Positions 1 through 7,783 of a stretch of 12,487 nt of DNA are shown one piece after another. Below the pieces are notes generated by a model. The model saw only the letters and a list, made by a program, of their open reading frames with translations. It searched no databases and was not told the DNA's origin. A program made the position numbers and the translations under genes. The stretch is from Phocaeicola sp. (GTDB lineage Bacteria; Bacteroidota; Bacteroidia; Bacteroidales; Bacteroidaceae), in NCBI GenBank assembly GCA_020026225.1, contig JAHHQU010000061.1, forward strand, positions 1-12,487, given 5' to 3'. Numbering within the stretch: the stretch's first letter is position 1; the number at the start of each line of letters is the position of its first letter.

Positions 1-7
1 GTTATAA

Positions 8-59
8 AAAAGAGGGTGCATCAATTTGTATTGATATACATTTTGACACACCCCCCTTT
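8..59 (-). terminator. Rho-independent terminator of the YitT-family gene
   Basis: Read on the minus strand, 59-49 pairs with 18-8 to give an 11-bp stem with two G-U wobbles. The core is GGGTG/CACCC, and a T-rich run follows (the A's at 6-11 on the plus strand). The loop itself contains a 6-bp hairpin, ATCAAT/ATTGAT. It lies about 80 nt past the stop codon of the leftward membrane-protein gene. Nothing else is visible in bases 60-141. Confidence 0.7.
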
Positions 60-141
60 CTTTTATACTCTTTCAAGGAATACACTCGATTCGAGCTGTC
101 TTTATCTTTTCTTTTGAATCTATCTTGGGTCGATATGATAC

Positions 142-1080
142 TTATACTTTATTTAAAGCATCAAATCCTTCACCGTATGCACCCATAACAGAACTAACAG
201 TTATAAAAGCTTTGGGATCAACTGTCTTGACGAATCGCAGAATAATGGGACTCTCGAACTTTCGGCAGACAACGATGACTATTTTCCCCTTTTTCTTTGT
301 ATACCATCCTTGGGAATCTATGACTGTTACACCTCGGTGCATGGTCGTGGTAATGGCATCAGCCATTTTTTCGTAATCGGGAGTAATGATCATTATTTGG
401 CGCGATTGTTTGTTGCCTGACATCCATGCATCGGCTGTATAACCTACTACGACGGTCATGATAAGACCGTAAATCAGGGCAGGTATGTCATAGCCAACGA
501 AATATGCAGAACCGATGATGATGGCATCAGTAGAGATAAGTACTTTGCCGTAATTGACATTTTTGAATTTCTGAACGATTAGTGCTACGATATCAGTACC
601 TCCAGTAGTTCCTCCTTGGGAGAAGCACAAGGCAATACCTGTTCCGGCGAAGATGCCGCCAAGTATCATAGGAAGCAGTCGTCCGTCAGGGAAAATACCA
701 TCGGGCGTTTCGGGAGCGAAGATGTGGAAGTCCTGGACGTAACCTGAATCGAAGAGAAACCATTGCCAGAAGTTCATTCCCAAGCCAATCATGGCTACAC
801 AGAAAATGGTTTTAGGACCGAAATTCCATCCTACTATAAACCCGCCGATAAGCATCAGAATGCCGTTGACTATAAAAACCATGGTACCTACCTGGATGTC
901 AATGTCGATTAATTTCAAGGCTTCAGTGACTACCAAAGCGAAACCGCCGGCTCCTCCACTGGTACAATGTGCCGGGAGTACACAGCCTATCCATCCGAAT
1001 GCATACAAGAACATTGCCAGCATCATGATGGTATATTCTTTTAGCATGGTTAGTAAAGACGTAAATGTAAAAGGTTTCAT
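142..1080 (-). CDS. YitT family membrane protein with C-terminal DUF2179 domain
   Basis: This is a 312-residue integral inner-membrane protein. Hydrophobic segments lie at roughly residues 16-36, 63-83, 91-108, 135-153, 178-196 and 199-215. A soluble C-terminal domain (about 226-300) matches DUF2179, with the stretch MIITPDYEKMADAI near its start. Two glycine-rich signatures, SGGAGGFALV (41-50) and GGTTGGTDIVA (156-166), are the repeated YitT half-motifs. Length and domain order are normal for the family. The biochemical role of YitT proteins is not established, and small-molecule transport is only a guess. The ATG at 1080 opens directly into the first hydrophobic region. The gene stands alone: it has its own promoter at 1268-1298 (leader about 180 nt) and its own terminator at 8-59, and it diverges from the sulfatases. 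Confidence 0.93.
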   Translation of the reverse strand: MKPFTFTSLLTMLKEYTIMMLAMFLYAFGWIGCVLPAHCTSGGAGGFALVVTEALKLIDIDIQVGTMVFIVNGILMLIGGFIVGWNFGPKTIFCVAMIGLGMNFWQWFLFDSGYVQDFHIFAPETPDGIFPDGRLLPMILGGIFAGTGIALCFSQGGTTGGTDIVALIVQKFKNVNYGKVLISTDAIIIGSAYFVGYDIPALIYGLIMTVVVGYTADAWMSGNKQSRQIMIITPDYEKMADAITTTMHRGVTVIDSQGWYTKKKGKIVIVVCRKFESPIILRFVKTVDPKAFITVSSVMGAYGEGFDALNKV

Positions 1081-1571
1081 AAGAACAAAGGTATAGTATT
1101 TATTATTTCACGTTATTGTTAGTCTCTAAAGATAGAATTACAAGCATGTTGTGGGTTGATTCCTTTATAGAAATTCAAACTTCCGTCTCTTTGGGAAAAT
1201 GTAGAAAGAAAATGGTTGCTTCCACAACGTATGACAATAAGTTTCAAAAATTATTCTTATAGCTTCTCAAAGATACAAATATATTTCTTTATCACAAATA
1301 TTGTTAATTAATCGATGGTTTTTTTTTAATGGGAGGCATTGGTCTTTGTTGGAATTTGGAGAAAGAAGCGAAAGAATCCTCCCAATGACGTCAGATTCCA
1401 GATGTCAAACGTTAGATTTTGGGGGATGGAAGAAGATTCTTGAAAAAAAAATAGTTGCATCGTTAACATTTTGGCTGCATAAAAAAGAATAATTGCTATT
1501 TTATTTGATAAAAAATAGTAATTTTACACCAAGTTTTGAAAAACGGGAATAAAATCAAAATTATTTTTACT
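1081..1571. other. Divergent intergenic region between YitT and sulfatase genes
   Basis: This is an AT-rich gap of about 490 nt. It holds the minus-strand promoter (1268-1298) and the YitT leader. For the rightward sulfatases the best candidate is TAATTTTA at 1519-1526, one base from TAnnTTTG, with a TTG at 1493-1495 placed 23 nt upstream, so it is weak. A 63-codon open frame at 1301-1492 has no recognisable features and is treated as chance. No strong hairpin, repeat or RNA gene was seen. Confidence 0.4.
1268..1298 (-). promoter_or_regulatory. Bacteroides-type promoter driving the YitT-family gene
   Basis: On the minus strand, TTTG (1298-1295) is followed after 19 nt by TATCTTTG (1275-1268). 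This matches the Bacteroides primary sigma pattern of TTG or TTTG near -33 and TAnnTTTG near -7. A second TAnnTTTG-like box (TATATTTG, 1283-1276) lies just upstream, and a weaker one (TACCTTTG, 1093-1086) lies next to the start codon without a -33 partner. Transcription from 1268-1298 would start near 1261 and leave a leader of about 180 nt. Confidence 0.65.
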
Positions 1572-2982
1572 ATGAACAACAAATCTATGTTATTGATGGC
1601 CTCGTTGTCTTTTCCTATGATAGGGATGGCTGCGGACTATACGAACATTGTTCTTATCAATCTGGACGATGTAGGATTCGGAGATTTTTCTTGTAATGGT
1701 GCTTATGGTTATACCACCCCCAATATAGATCAATTGTCTGCTCAGGGTGTGCGGTTTACCCATTTCTTGGCAGGACAGCCTATCAGCGGGGCTTCACGTG
1801 CCGGACTGTTGACTGGTTGCTACCCGAATCGTATCGGTTTCTTCGGTGCTCCGGGTCCTGGCTCTGACTATGGGGTACATCCAGATGAAATGACCATCGG
1901 TGAAGTGGTCAAGCAACGGAATTATGCGACTGCTATCTTTGGAAAATGGCATTTAGGAGACGCTCCCGAATTCTTGCCGTTGCAGAATGGTTTTGATGAA
2001 TATTATGGTTTGCCTTATTCAAATGATATGTGGCCGTTTCATCCTCAGCAGGGTGAAGTATTCAATTTCCCGGATTTGCCTACATACGAAGGAAATAAGA
2101 TTGTAGGTTATAATACGGATCAGACTAAATTTACTACAGATTATACCCGTCGTTCGATACAATTCATCAAGAAGAATCAAAACAAACCGTTCTTCCTTTA
2201 TTTAGCTCACAGTATGCCGCATGTTCCGTTGGCTGTATCTGATAAGTTTAAGGGAAAAAGCGAACAAGGTTTGTTCGGTGATGTGATGATGGAGATTGAC
2301 TGGAGTGTAGGTGAGGTAATGAAAACCTTGCGTGACTTAGGGTTGGAAGAAAAAATTAACATCAGATAATGGCCCGTGGGCAAATTATGGTAACCATGCT
2401 GGGTCTACAGGAGGTTTGCGTGAAGCAAAAGCCACAACTTTTGATGGAGGTAACCGTATCCCTTGTATCATGTATTGGAAAGGAGTAACTCAGCCGGGTA
2501 CGGTCTGCAACAAGTTAAGCTCAAATATTGACTTGCTCCCTACCATTGCAGAAGTGACTCAGTCTCCTCTTCCTTCTCGTAAAATAGATGGAGTCAGCAC
2601 CTTGTCTTTGATTAAAGGAGAAAAAGGGGCCAATCCTCGCAAATCATTCGCTTATTATTTTCACAAGAATGATTTGGAAGCAGTGACGGATGGTATGTAT
2701 AAATTGGTATTCCCTCATAAATATGTTACGTATGGAGCATACGAGCCGGGAAGAGACGGACAGCCAGGTAATTTGACGAATGCAGAGGTCCGCAAGCCCG
2801 AATTGTATGATTTGCGTCGTGACCCAGGGGAACGTTACGATATCTTTGGACAGCAGCCAGAAGTGGCAGCACGTCTTCTGAAGATAGCTGATGAATACCG
2901 TAAAGAATTGGGTGATAACCTGACCCGTGTTCAAGGCCCAGAACGTCGACAGCCGGGTAAAGTTAAAATCGAAAAAAAATAA
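1572..2982 (+). pseudogene. Exported S1-family sulfatase, disrupted by a ~14-nt frameshifting deletion
   Basis: The N-terminal half starts at ATG 1572, inside a longer TTG-opened frame, because a signal peptide begins there (residues 1-20, ending GMAA). Motifs are the metal-binding pair D32-D33, the formylglycine site S72-G-A-S-R76 followed by AGLLTG, GKWHLG (124-129, K125 and H127) and HSMPH (213-217). The frame runs into a stop at 2367-2369. The next frame resumes at about 2359 with TSDNGPWANYGNHAGSTGG, the conserved metal-ligand and C-terminal region, and continues to 2982. Family members read roughly LEENTLVIFTSDNG here; only four bases separate LEEK from TSDN, so about 14 nt are missing. 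The C-terminal part has no credible start of its own. The restored protein would be about 475 aa, normal for an arylsulfatase-type enzyme. The break removes D/N ligands from any translated product, so activity is not expected. Substrate cannot be assigned. Confidence 0.88.
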
Positions 2983-2993
2983 TTTATTGAATT

Positions 2994-4568
2994 ATGAAAA
3001 ATATACTTCCTTTAATTGGTTTGGCAGCTACAAGTCTGCCAATGATGGCGTCTGCTGCAGAAGGAACACAAGAAGTTTCTCAGCAGGAACGTCCTAACAT
3101 TCTATTTATTCTTTCAGACGACCATACATCACAGGCTTGGGGTGTATATGGTGGCGTTCTGGAACAGTATGTCCGCAATGATAATATCCGTCGTTTGGCT
3201 AATGAAGGATGTGTACTGGACAATTGTTTCTGTACCAATTCTATTTCTGCTCCAAGTAGAGCAACCATTTTGACAGGTGCATTCTCACACGTGAATGGCT
3301 TATATACCTTGTCTGATACTTTTGATTCTAGCCAGGACAACATTGCTAAGCAGATGCAGGTAGGTGGTTACCAGACTGCGTTGGTTGGTAAATGGCACTT
3401 GAAGGCTCAGCCGCAGGGATTCGATTATTACTCTGTTTTTTATGATCAGGGCGAATATCGCGATCCGACTATGATCAGTAGCGATGATCCTTGGCCAGGC
3501 GATCGTAATTTTGGTACACGTACCCGTGGGTTCTCTACTGATATCGTGACCGATAAAGCTATCCGATGGATGCAGAACGCAGATAAGAGCAAACCTTTCA
3601 TGATGTGCTGTCACTTTAAAGCGACTCATGAACCTTGGGATTATCCAGAGAGAATGAAACATTTGTATGACGACGTAACTTTCCCAGAACCGGAAAACAT
3701 GTATGATTGGGGACCAGAGACTACTGGACGTACTTTCCGAGGACAGAATTTGGAAGAAATCGCTCGTCGTTGGATGGTAGCTTCTGAAGATCCGGACAAA
3801 TGGTGGTGTCGTTATCCTGGACTTCCTTTCTCTAACAAGGGAATGCATAGTACAGCCGCTCGCAGCAAAGCCTATCAGAAAATGATTAAGGACTATTTGC
3901 GTTGTGGTGCTACCATTGATGACAACATAGGTAAACTGTTGAACGCGTTGGATGAAATGGGTATTGCCGAAAATACCATTGTGGTCTATGTCTCAGACCA
4001 GGGTTATTTCTTGGGTGAACACGGTTTCTTCGACAAACGTATGATGCTTGAACAGTCTCTTCGTATGCCGTTCGTAATCCGTTATCCGAAAGAAATTCCT
4101 GCAGGCACTCGCAATAAGGATTTGATCATGAATATTGACTTCGCTTCATTGTTGGCTGACTATGCAGGTGTAAAGGTTCCAGAAAAGTCTCAGGGTCAGA
4201 GTTTCCGTAACAATTTGAAGGGAGAAACTCCAAAAAACTGGCGTAAGAACGTATATTATCGTTACTGGACACATCATGCAATACGTCCTGCTCACTTAGG
4301 TATTCGTAACGACCGTTATAAACTTATGTTTATGTACGGTGATCCATTGCACATGACTGGTTCAGAAAAGACTCCTAATGTACCGGCATGGGAATTCTAC
4401 GATTTGCAGGCTGATCCTCATGAAAATCACAATGCTTATAATGATCCTCAGTATGCAAAGATTATCAAGCAGATGAAGAAAGAATTGCTCGAATTGAGAA
4501 AACAGTATAATGATGAAGATACCAACTCTCCAAAAATGCGGGAGATAATGGATAAATATTATTGGTAA
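2994..4568 (+). CDS. Exported S1-family sulfatase, serine-type
   Basis: This is an intact 524-residue sulfatase predicted to hydrolyse sulfate esters, probably on glycans, in the periplasm. It has a signal peptide (about 1-22, ending ASAA) and metal ligands D42-D43. The formylglycine site is S85-A-P-S-R89 followed by ATILTG, so the modified residue is Ser rather than Cys. Further motifs are GKWHL (132-136, K133 and H135), H207 and H212 in HFKATHEP, and VSDQGYFLGEHGFFDKR (333-349) supplying D335, Q336 and K348. The DQG...FDKR form and the C-terminal GIRNDRYKL resemble glycan 6-O-sulfatase-like subfamilies such as that of N-acetylglucosamine-6-sulfatase, but the subfamily and substrate are not settled. 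Maturation would need an anSME-type radical SAM enzyme, not present here. The start lies 11 nt after the disrupted sulfatase, which suggests one transcript. Confidence 0.93.
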   Translation: MKNILPLIGLAATSLPMMASAAEGTQEVSQQERPNILFILSDDHTSQAWGVYGGVLEQYVRNDNIRRLANEGCVLDNCFCTNSISAPSRATILTGAFSHVNGLYTLSDTFDSSQDNIAKQMQVGGYQTALVGKWHLKAQPQGFDYYSVFYDQGEYRDPTMISSDDPWPGDRNFGTRTRGFSTDIVTDKAIRWMQNADKSKPFMMCCHFKATHEPWDYPERMKHLYDDVTFPEPENMYDWGPETTGRTFRGQNLEEIARRWMVASEDPDKWWCRYPGLPFSNKGMHSTAARSKAYQKMIKDYLRCGATIDDNIGKLLNALDEMGIAENTIVVYVSDQGYFLGEHGFFDKRMMLEQSLRMPFVIRYPKEIPAGTRNKDLIMNIDFASLLADYAGVKVPEKSQGQSFRNNLKGETPKNWRKNVYYRYWTHHAIRPAHLGIRNDRYKLMFMYGDPLHMTGSEKTPNVPAWEFYDLQADPHENHNAYNDPQYAKIIKQMKKELLELRKQYNDEDTNSPKMREIMDKYYW

Positions 4569-4596
4569 TCATTTATTATTTATTGGTTGTGTTTTA

Positions 4597-4636
4597 CTTA
4601 CAGACTTTAGGAATTTCTAATCCTAAGGTCTGTAAG
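4597..4636 (+). terminator. Hairpin terminator after the sulfatase pair
   Basis: A 16-bp inverted repeat, 4597-4612 against 4621-4636, has one G-U wobble and an 8-nt loop. It is preceded by TTTTA and followed by only a short T-rich run (TTGTTCT). It sits 29 nt after the sulfatase stop. No clear TAnnTTTG box was found between it and the next gene, so part of the transcription may read through into the EEP genes. Confidence 0.65.
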
Positions 4637-4740
4637 TTGTTCTGAACGATTGCTAGGTTGTCAGAAAAGCCTTTTGGGAGGATTGTTGCTTTGGCTGACT
4701 TGCTGGCAAAGAACTCACAATGTGGATCTAACTATAAAGA

Positions 4741-5787
4741 ATGCTAAAGATGAATATAAAAAAAATAAGTATGGCCTTGCTGCTGCTTTTGAATGTGGTA
4801 TGTTTGGCTGCACAGAAAAGAAATACCTTTACCGTATTGCAGTGGAATATCTGGCAGGAAGGTACGGTAGTGAAAGATGGTTATCAAGCCATAATTGACG
4901 AAATCGTACGCTTGAAGCCGGATTTCGTGACTTTCAGTGAGGTTCGGAATTATAATAAAACGCGATTCTGTGATCGTGTGGTGAAATCGCTTGCCGAAAA
5001 AGGAGAGACTTACTATTCTTTTCTTAGCTTTGATACCGGTCTGTTGAGCCGTTATCCCATCAAGGATTCTACTGTGGTGTATCCGTTGCATAACGATCAG
5101 GGTACGGTTCACCGCATGCTTACCACTATCCATGGGGAAGAAATAGCTGTCTATACAGCTCATCTGGATTATCGTAGTTGTGCCTATTACAATGTAAGAG
5201 GGTACCATGGAACTACTTGGGGTGAAATTCCGGTTCCTACTACGGTTGCTGAGGTATTGGCCTTCAATGACGCTTCCGTACGTGATGACGCGATTCGTGA
5301 ATTCATCAAGATGGCTAAGAAAGATATTGCTGAAGGCCGTTTGCTAATGATAGGAGGTGACTTTAATGAACCTTCTCACTTGGATTGGATTCGTGAAACA
5401 AAGGATTTGTATGACCATCAGGGATTGATTATTCCTTGGACGGTGACATTGGAATTGGACAATGCGGGCTTTAAAGATGCTTATCGTACAAAATATCCTG
5501 ATGTCTTGAAGTATCCTGGCTTTACCTATCCAGCCGATAATGAGGTAGTGCCTTTGAAAAAACTGACTTGGGCACCGAAAGCCGATGAGCGTGAACGCAT
5601 TGATTATATCTTCTATTATCCAGATGAAAGACTTCAGTTGAAAGAGGTTATTCTTTTCGGGCCGTCAGGATGCATTGAGAGAAATCAGCGTGTAGAAATG
5701 AAGAGCAAGGATCGTTATTTGAAACCGATGGGTTTGTGGCCGACCGACCATAAAGGGGTTTTGGCAACGTTCCGTCTTAAAAAATAA
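4741..5787 (+). CDS. Secreted endonuclease/exonuclease/phosphatase (EEP) family protein
   Basis: This is a 348-residue metal-dependent phosphoesterase of the EEP fold (DNase I/AP endonuclease/inositol-phosphatase superfamily). A signal peptide (KKISMALLLLLNVVCLAAQ, about 7-25) points to the periplasm. Fold motifs in order are WN (N36), FSEVRN with metal ligand E67, YTAHLD with catalytic H141, GGDFNEPSH (D207, N209), RIDYIFY (about 296-302) and PTDHKG (D336, H337). A segment of about 60 residues (144-204), rich in Tyr, Gly and Trp at its start, separates H141 from the GDFN motif. Start choice is uncertain: ATG 4741 and ATG 4750 both precede the signal peptide and neither has a clear ribosome site. 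The substrate is unknown; phosphodiesters or sugar/lipid phosphates are possible. It is followed 13 nt later by a second EEP gene, and the two likely form an operon. Confidence 0.87.
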   Translation: MLKMNIKKISMALLLLLNVVCLAAQKRNTFTVLQWNIWQEGTVVKDGYQAIIDEIVRLKPDFVTFSEVRNYNKTRFCDRVVKSLAEKGETYYSFLSFDTGLLSRYPIKDSTVVYPLHNDQGTVHRMLTTIHGEEIAVYTAHLDYRSCAYYNVRGYHGTTWGEIPVPTTVAEVLAFNDASVRDDAIREFIKMAKKDIAEGRLLMIGGDFNEPSHLDWIRETKDLYDHQGLIIPWTVTLELDNAGFKDAYRTKYPDVLKYPGFTYPADNEVVPLKKLTWAPKADERERIDYIFYYPDERLQLKEVILFGPSGCIERNQRVEMKSKDRYLKPMGLWPTDHKGVLATFRLKK

Positions 5788-5800
5788 AATAAACTGTTGA

Positions 5801-6565
5801 ATGATGAATAAAATATTGAGTGCTCTGTGCTTGACTGTAGGCATGGGGGTAAGTATGTCTTTTACAGGATGCCAGCAAAAGGCTCCACACACCTTTATGA
5901 GTTACAACGTACATAACTGCATCGGTATGGATGGAGTGACAGACTTTGTCCGTGTGGGTGAAATTGTGAAAGGAATGAATCCTGAGGTGGTTGCCATTCA
6001 GGAGGTGGATAGTGTGACTGGACGTAATCCGGTTTATGTGTTGGAAGAAATCGGAAAGACGGCAGGTATGTATGCTTCTTATGGTCCAGCCATTCGTTTT
6101 AACGGAGGTAAGTACGGTATCGGTATCCTTTCGAAGGAAAAGCCGCTTAATTTTTATACTGTCGCTTTGCCAGGACGAGAAGAAAAACGAGCATTGTTGG
6201 TCGCTGAATTTGAGAAGTATGTGTTCTGCTGTGTGCATCTCTCACTTACAGAAGAAGATCAGTACGCTTCTATTTCTATGATTCAGAAAGAGTTGGCTAA
6301 ATTCCAGAAGCCGGTATTCATCGGAGGTGATTTCAATGCACATCCTGATTCTCGTACCATTCAGGCGATGGCGGAAAAGGCCGTAGCTTTGACTGATACG
6401 ACTGTATTTACCTATCCTTCCGACAAGGCGGGTGAATGTATTGATTATTTGTTTCAGATGAATGGCAAGGAATCGGCTGAAGTTTTGAAGTCGGGTAATG
6501 TGAAAACTGCTGATGTAGCGGTAGCTTCAGACCATTTCCCTATCTTTGCCACAGTGAAATTCTGA
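5801..6565 (+). CDS. EEP family lipoprotein
   Basis: This is a 254-residue EEP-fold phosphoesterase anchored as a lipoprotein. The N-terminal hydrophobic stretch ends SFTGC (C24), a lipobox with Phe at -3. All expected catalytic positions are present: N36 in SYNVHN, E68 in IQEVD, H146 in CVHLS, D177 and N179 in GGDFNAHPDS, DYLF near 221-224 and SDHF (D244, H245). It is about 90 residues shorter than its upstream neighbour because it lacks that protein's insertion and C-terminal loops. Two consecutive ATG codons (5801, 5804) open the gene. It lies 13 nt downstream of the secreted EEP gene and ends before a strong terminator, so the pair is probably one transcription unit. No acidic run follows C24, so surface export is not indicated. 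The substrate is unknown; the family ranges from nucleases to phosphatases. Confidence 0.87.
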   Translation: MMNKILSALCLTVGMGVSMSFTGCQQKAPHTFMSYNVHNCIGMDGVTDFVRVGEIVKGMNPEVVAIQEVDSVTGRNPVYVLEEIGKTAGMYASYGPAIRFNGGKYGIGILSKEKPLNFYTVALPGREEKRALLVAEFEKYVFCCVHLSLTEEDQYASISMIQKELAKFQKPVFIGGDFNAHPDSRTIQAMAEKAVALTDTTVFTYPSDKAGECIDYLFQMNGKESAEVLKSGNVKTADVAVASDHFPIFATVKF

Positions 6566-6608
6566 TAAGAGAAGATGAATCGGGGGGATTCTCTCTCGAT
6601 AAAAGTAG

Positions 6609-6653
6609 GACAGCCGTTCATATCCTTTCTAAGGGTATGGACGGCTGTCTTTT
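6609..6653 (+). terminator. Rho-independent terminator after the EEP gene pair
   Basis: A 17-bp stem (6609-6625 with 6633-6649, two G-U wobbles) surrounds a 7-nt loop, TTTCTAA, and is followed by TTTT. It lies 44 nt past the stop codon of the EEP lipoprotein. The A-run just upstream could give weak function in the other direction, but no leftward gene is near. Confidence 0.85.
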
Positions 6654-6779
6654 ATATGCCGAGGTTTGATTCCTTTTTCATCTTAATAGTGCTTCGTGAT
6701 TCATTCAGATAGTCTGTAGCAAAAAAACGACTTGACGATTTTCTCTCTTTTCAGAGGTCGGTACAATGGGAGAAATGTT

Positions 6780-6787
6780 TATTTTTG
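6780..6787 (+). promoter_or_regulatory. TAnnTTTG box upstream of the metallopeptidase-like gene
   Basis: TATTTTTG followed by CAGCAAA matches the Bacteroides -7 element closely. No clear TTG partner is found 19-21 nt upstream. Its position implies transcription from about 6793, which would exclude the upstream TTG at 6732 as a start and leave the GTG at 6813 as the first usable one. Confidence 0.5.
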
Positions 6788-6812
6788 CAGCAAATTTCAA
6801 ATTTGGTTATAC

Positions 6813-7616
6813 GTGGATAAGATACAGAAAACAAAGGGAAAGGACGAAGTTTGTTGGATAGACAGAAAGGATTTTGAAGTATTGCAGCGACTGACATGTG
6901 ACTGTAAGGACAATGGGGAGCGCTTTGTTGTGACGCATCGCATTGAGGAAATTAAACGTAGCCTGAAAGATTCCGATTACCAACTTTTGGCAGAAGAAGG
7001 ATTGTTCCTATTGTACGGAAAGAAACCGTTGCAGGAAGGAGATGACATCATTCTTATCTCTTCTCATGTGGATTGTGTCTTTTCAACATGCTTCTGCAGG
7101 GAAGAATCTAAAGGGTATCGCGGAACATTCGACAACAGTTTCACGAATGCAGCTCTGGTATTGGAAATGCAGCGGGGGAGTTTGGCCGACAATGTGGTGA
7201 TTGCTTTTACCGGTGATGAAGAGAAGGATTCTCAAGGTGCAGTTGCTGTAAATGTCTGTCTCACAAAGAAGGCTTGTTCGGTTCGTTTCGCTTTGGTACT
7301 CGACGTTACTTCTGCTGGTTGGATGGACCGGAAATTGTTTGCCATAGAGAATGATTTGGGAATAGACTTGATGACGGCTCATCATATTGTAGAATGGTTG
7401 AGGCCTTATGATGGAAAGTATGAGTTTCTGCATTTTGCCGAACCGGATGAATCGTGGGATTATGCCGATTATGGAATACCTTGTCTTACCTTGAGTGCTC
7501 CGGTAGGAGGTGACATGCACAGTGAGGAAGGGGTTTTGCTTCGAAAGGAGGCGTATCCTTTGTATCGGGAAGTGTTGGTGACTTTGGCTAATGGATTGAG
7601 TGACTGCCTTGTTTGA
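6813..7616 (+). CDS. Zinc metallopeptidase-like protein (M28/M20/M42 type fold)
   Basis: This is a 267-residue cytoplasmic protein with the co-catalytic zinc site of M28/M20/M42-type aminopeptidases. H85-x-D87 lies in ISSHVD, the bridging D107 in GTFDN, the E136-E137 pair in FTGDEE, D164 in LVLDVT, and the last ligand H236 in GGDMHSEEG. With all ligands in order, hydrolase activity is credible; peptidase specificity is inferred only from the family. The open frame extends upstream to a TTG at 6732, but that part lies over and before a TAnnTTTG box, so the GTG at 6813 is chosen; no ATG is available near the start. It is short for the superfamily, with no room for a full M20 dimerisation domain or a large M42 lid. 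No signal peptide is visible. It stands between a terminator and a potassium channel gene, and neither neighbour suggests a substrate. Confidence 0.78.
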   Translation: MDKIQKTKGKDEVCWIDRKDFEVLQRLTCDCKDNGERFVVTHRIEEIKRSLKDSDYQLLAEEGLFLLYGKKPLQEGDDIILISSHVDCVFSTCFCREESKGYRGTFDNSFTNAALVLEMQRGSLADNVVIAFTGDEEKDSQGAVAVNVCLTKKACSVRFALVLDVTSAGWMDRKLFAIENDLGIDLMTAHHIVEWLRPYDGKYEFLHFAEPDESWDYADYGIPCLTLSAPVGGDMHSEEGVLLRKEAYPLYREVLVTLANGLSDCLV

Positions 7617-7742
7617 ACGGTAGTGCCTGGCTCTTTGGGCAGCAGAATGAGGAGGATTACCTTTCCCTGTTGGAGAACAGAATTTGCGTAGCCAGTCGGA
7701 AGGTTTTTGTTTGTTCACCTTTTTATCTTGAAAGGATATGCT

Positions 7743-7750
7743 TATATTTG
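7743..7750 (+). promoter_or_regulatory. TAnnTTTG box upstream of the potassium channel gene
   Basis: TATATTTG lies 33 nt before the ATG at 7784, giving a short leader of about 25-30 nt. No TTG is found at the preferred 19-21 nt upstream; the nearest candidates (7728-7730 and TTTG 7710-7713) are too near or too far. The remainder of the 167-nt gap after the metallopeptidase gene shows no strong hairpin. Confidence 0.45.
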
Positions 7751-7783
7751 TGGTATTGTAAATACAAAACAAATAACTGACTG

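Noticed and set aside
1301..1492. A 63-codon rightward open frame in the divergent intergenic region.
   Set aside because: It lies in AT-rich DNA, shows no signal peptide, domain or promoter, and begins within a few bases of the minus-strand promoter boxes.
2416..2982. The C-terminal sulfatase fragment as an independent gene.
   Set aside because: It begins mid-domain with no credible start, and the sequence from 2359 already reads as the continuation of the upstream frame.
3300..3848. A 182-codon antisense open frame within the intact sulfatase.
   Set aside because: It mirrors a strongly supported sulfatase frame and shows no domain of its own.
4650..4898. An 82-codon open frame before and over the first EEP gene.
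   Set aside because: It overlaps the signal peptide region of the well-supported EEP gene in another frame and has no features.
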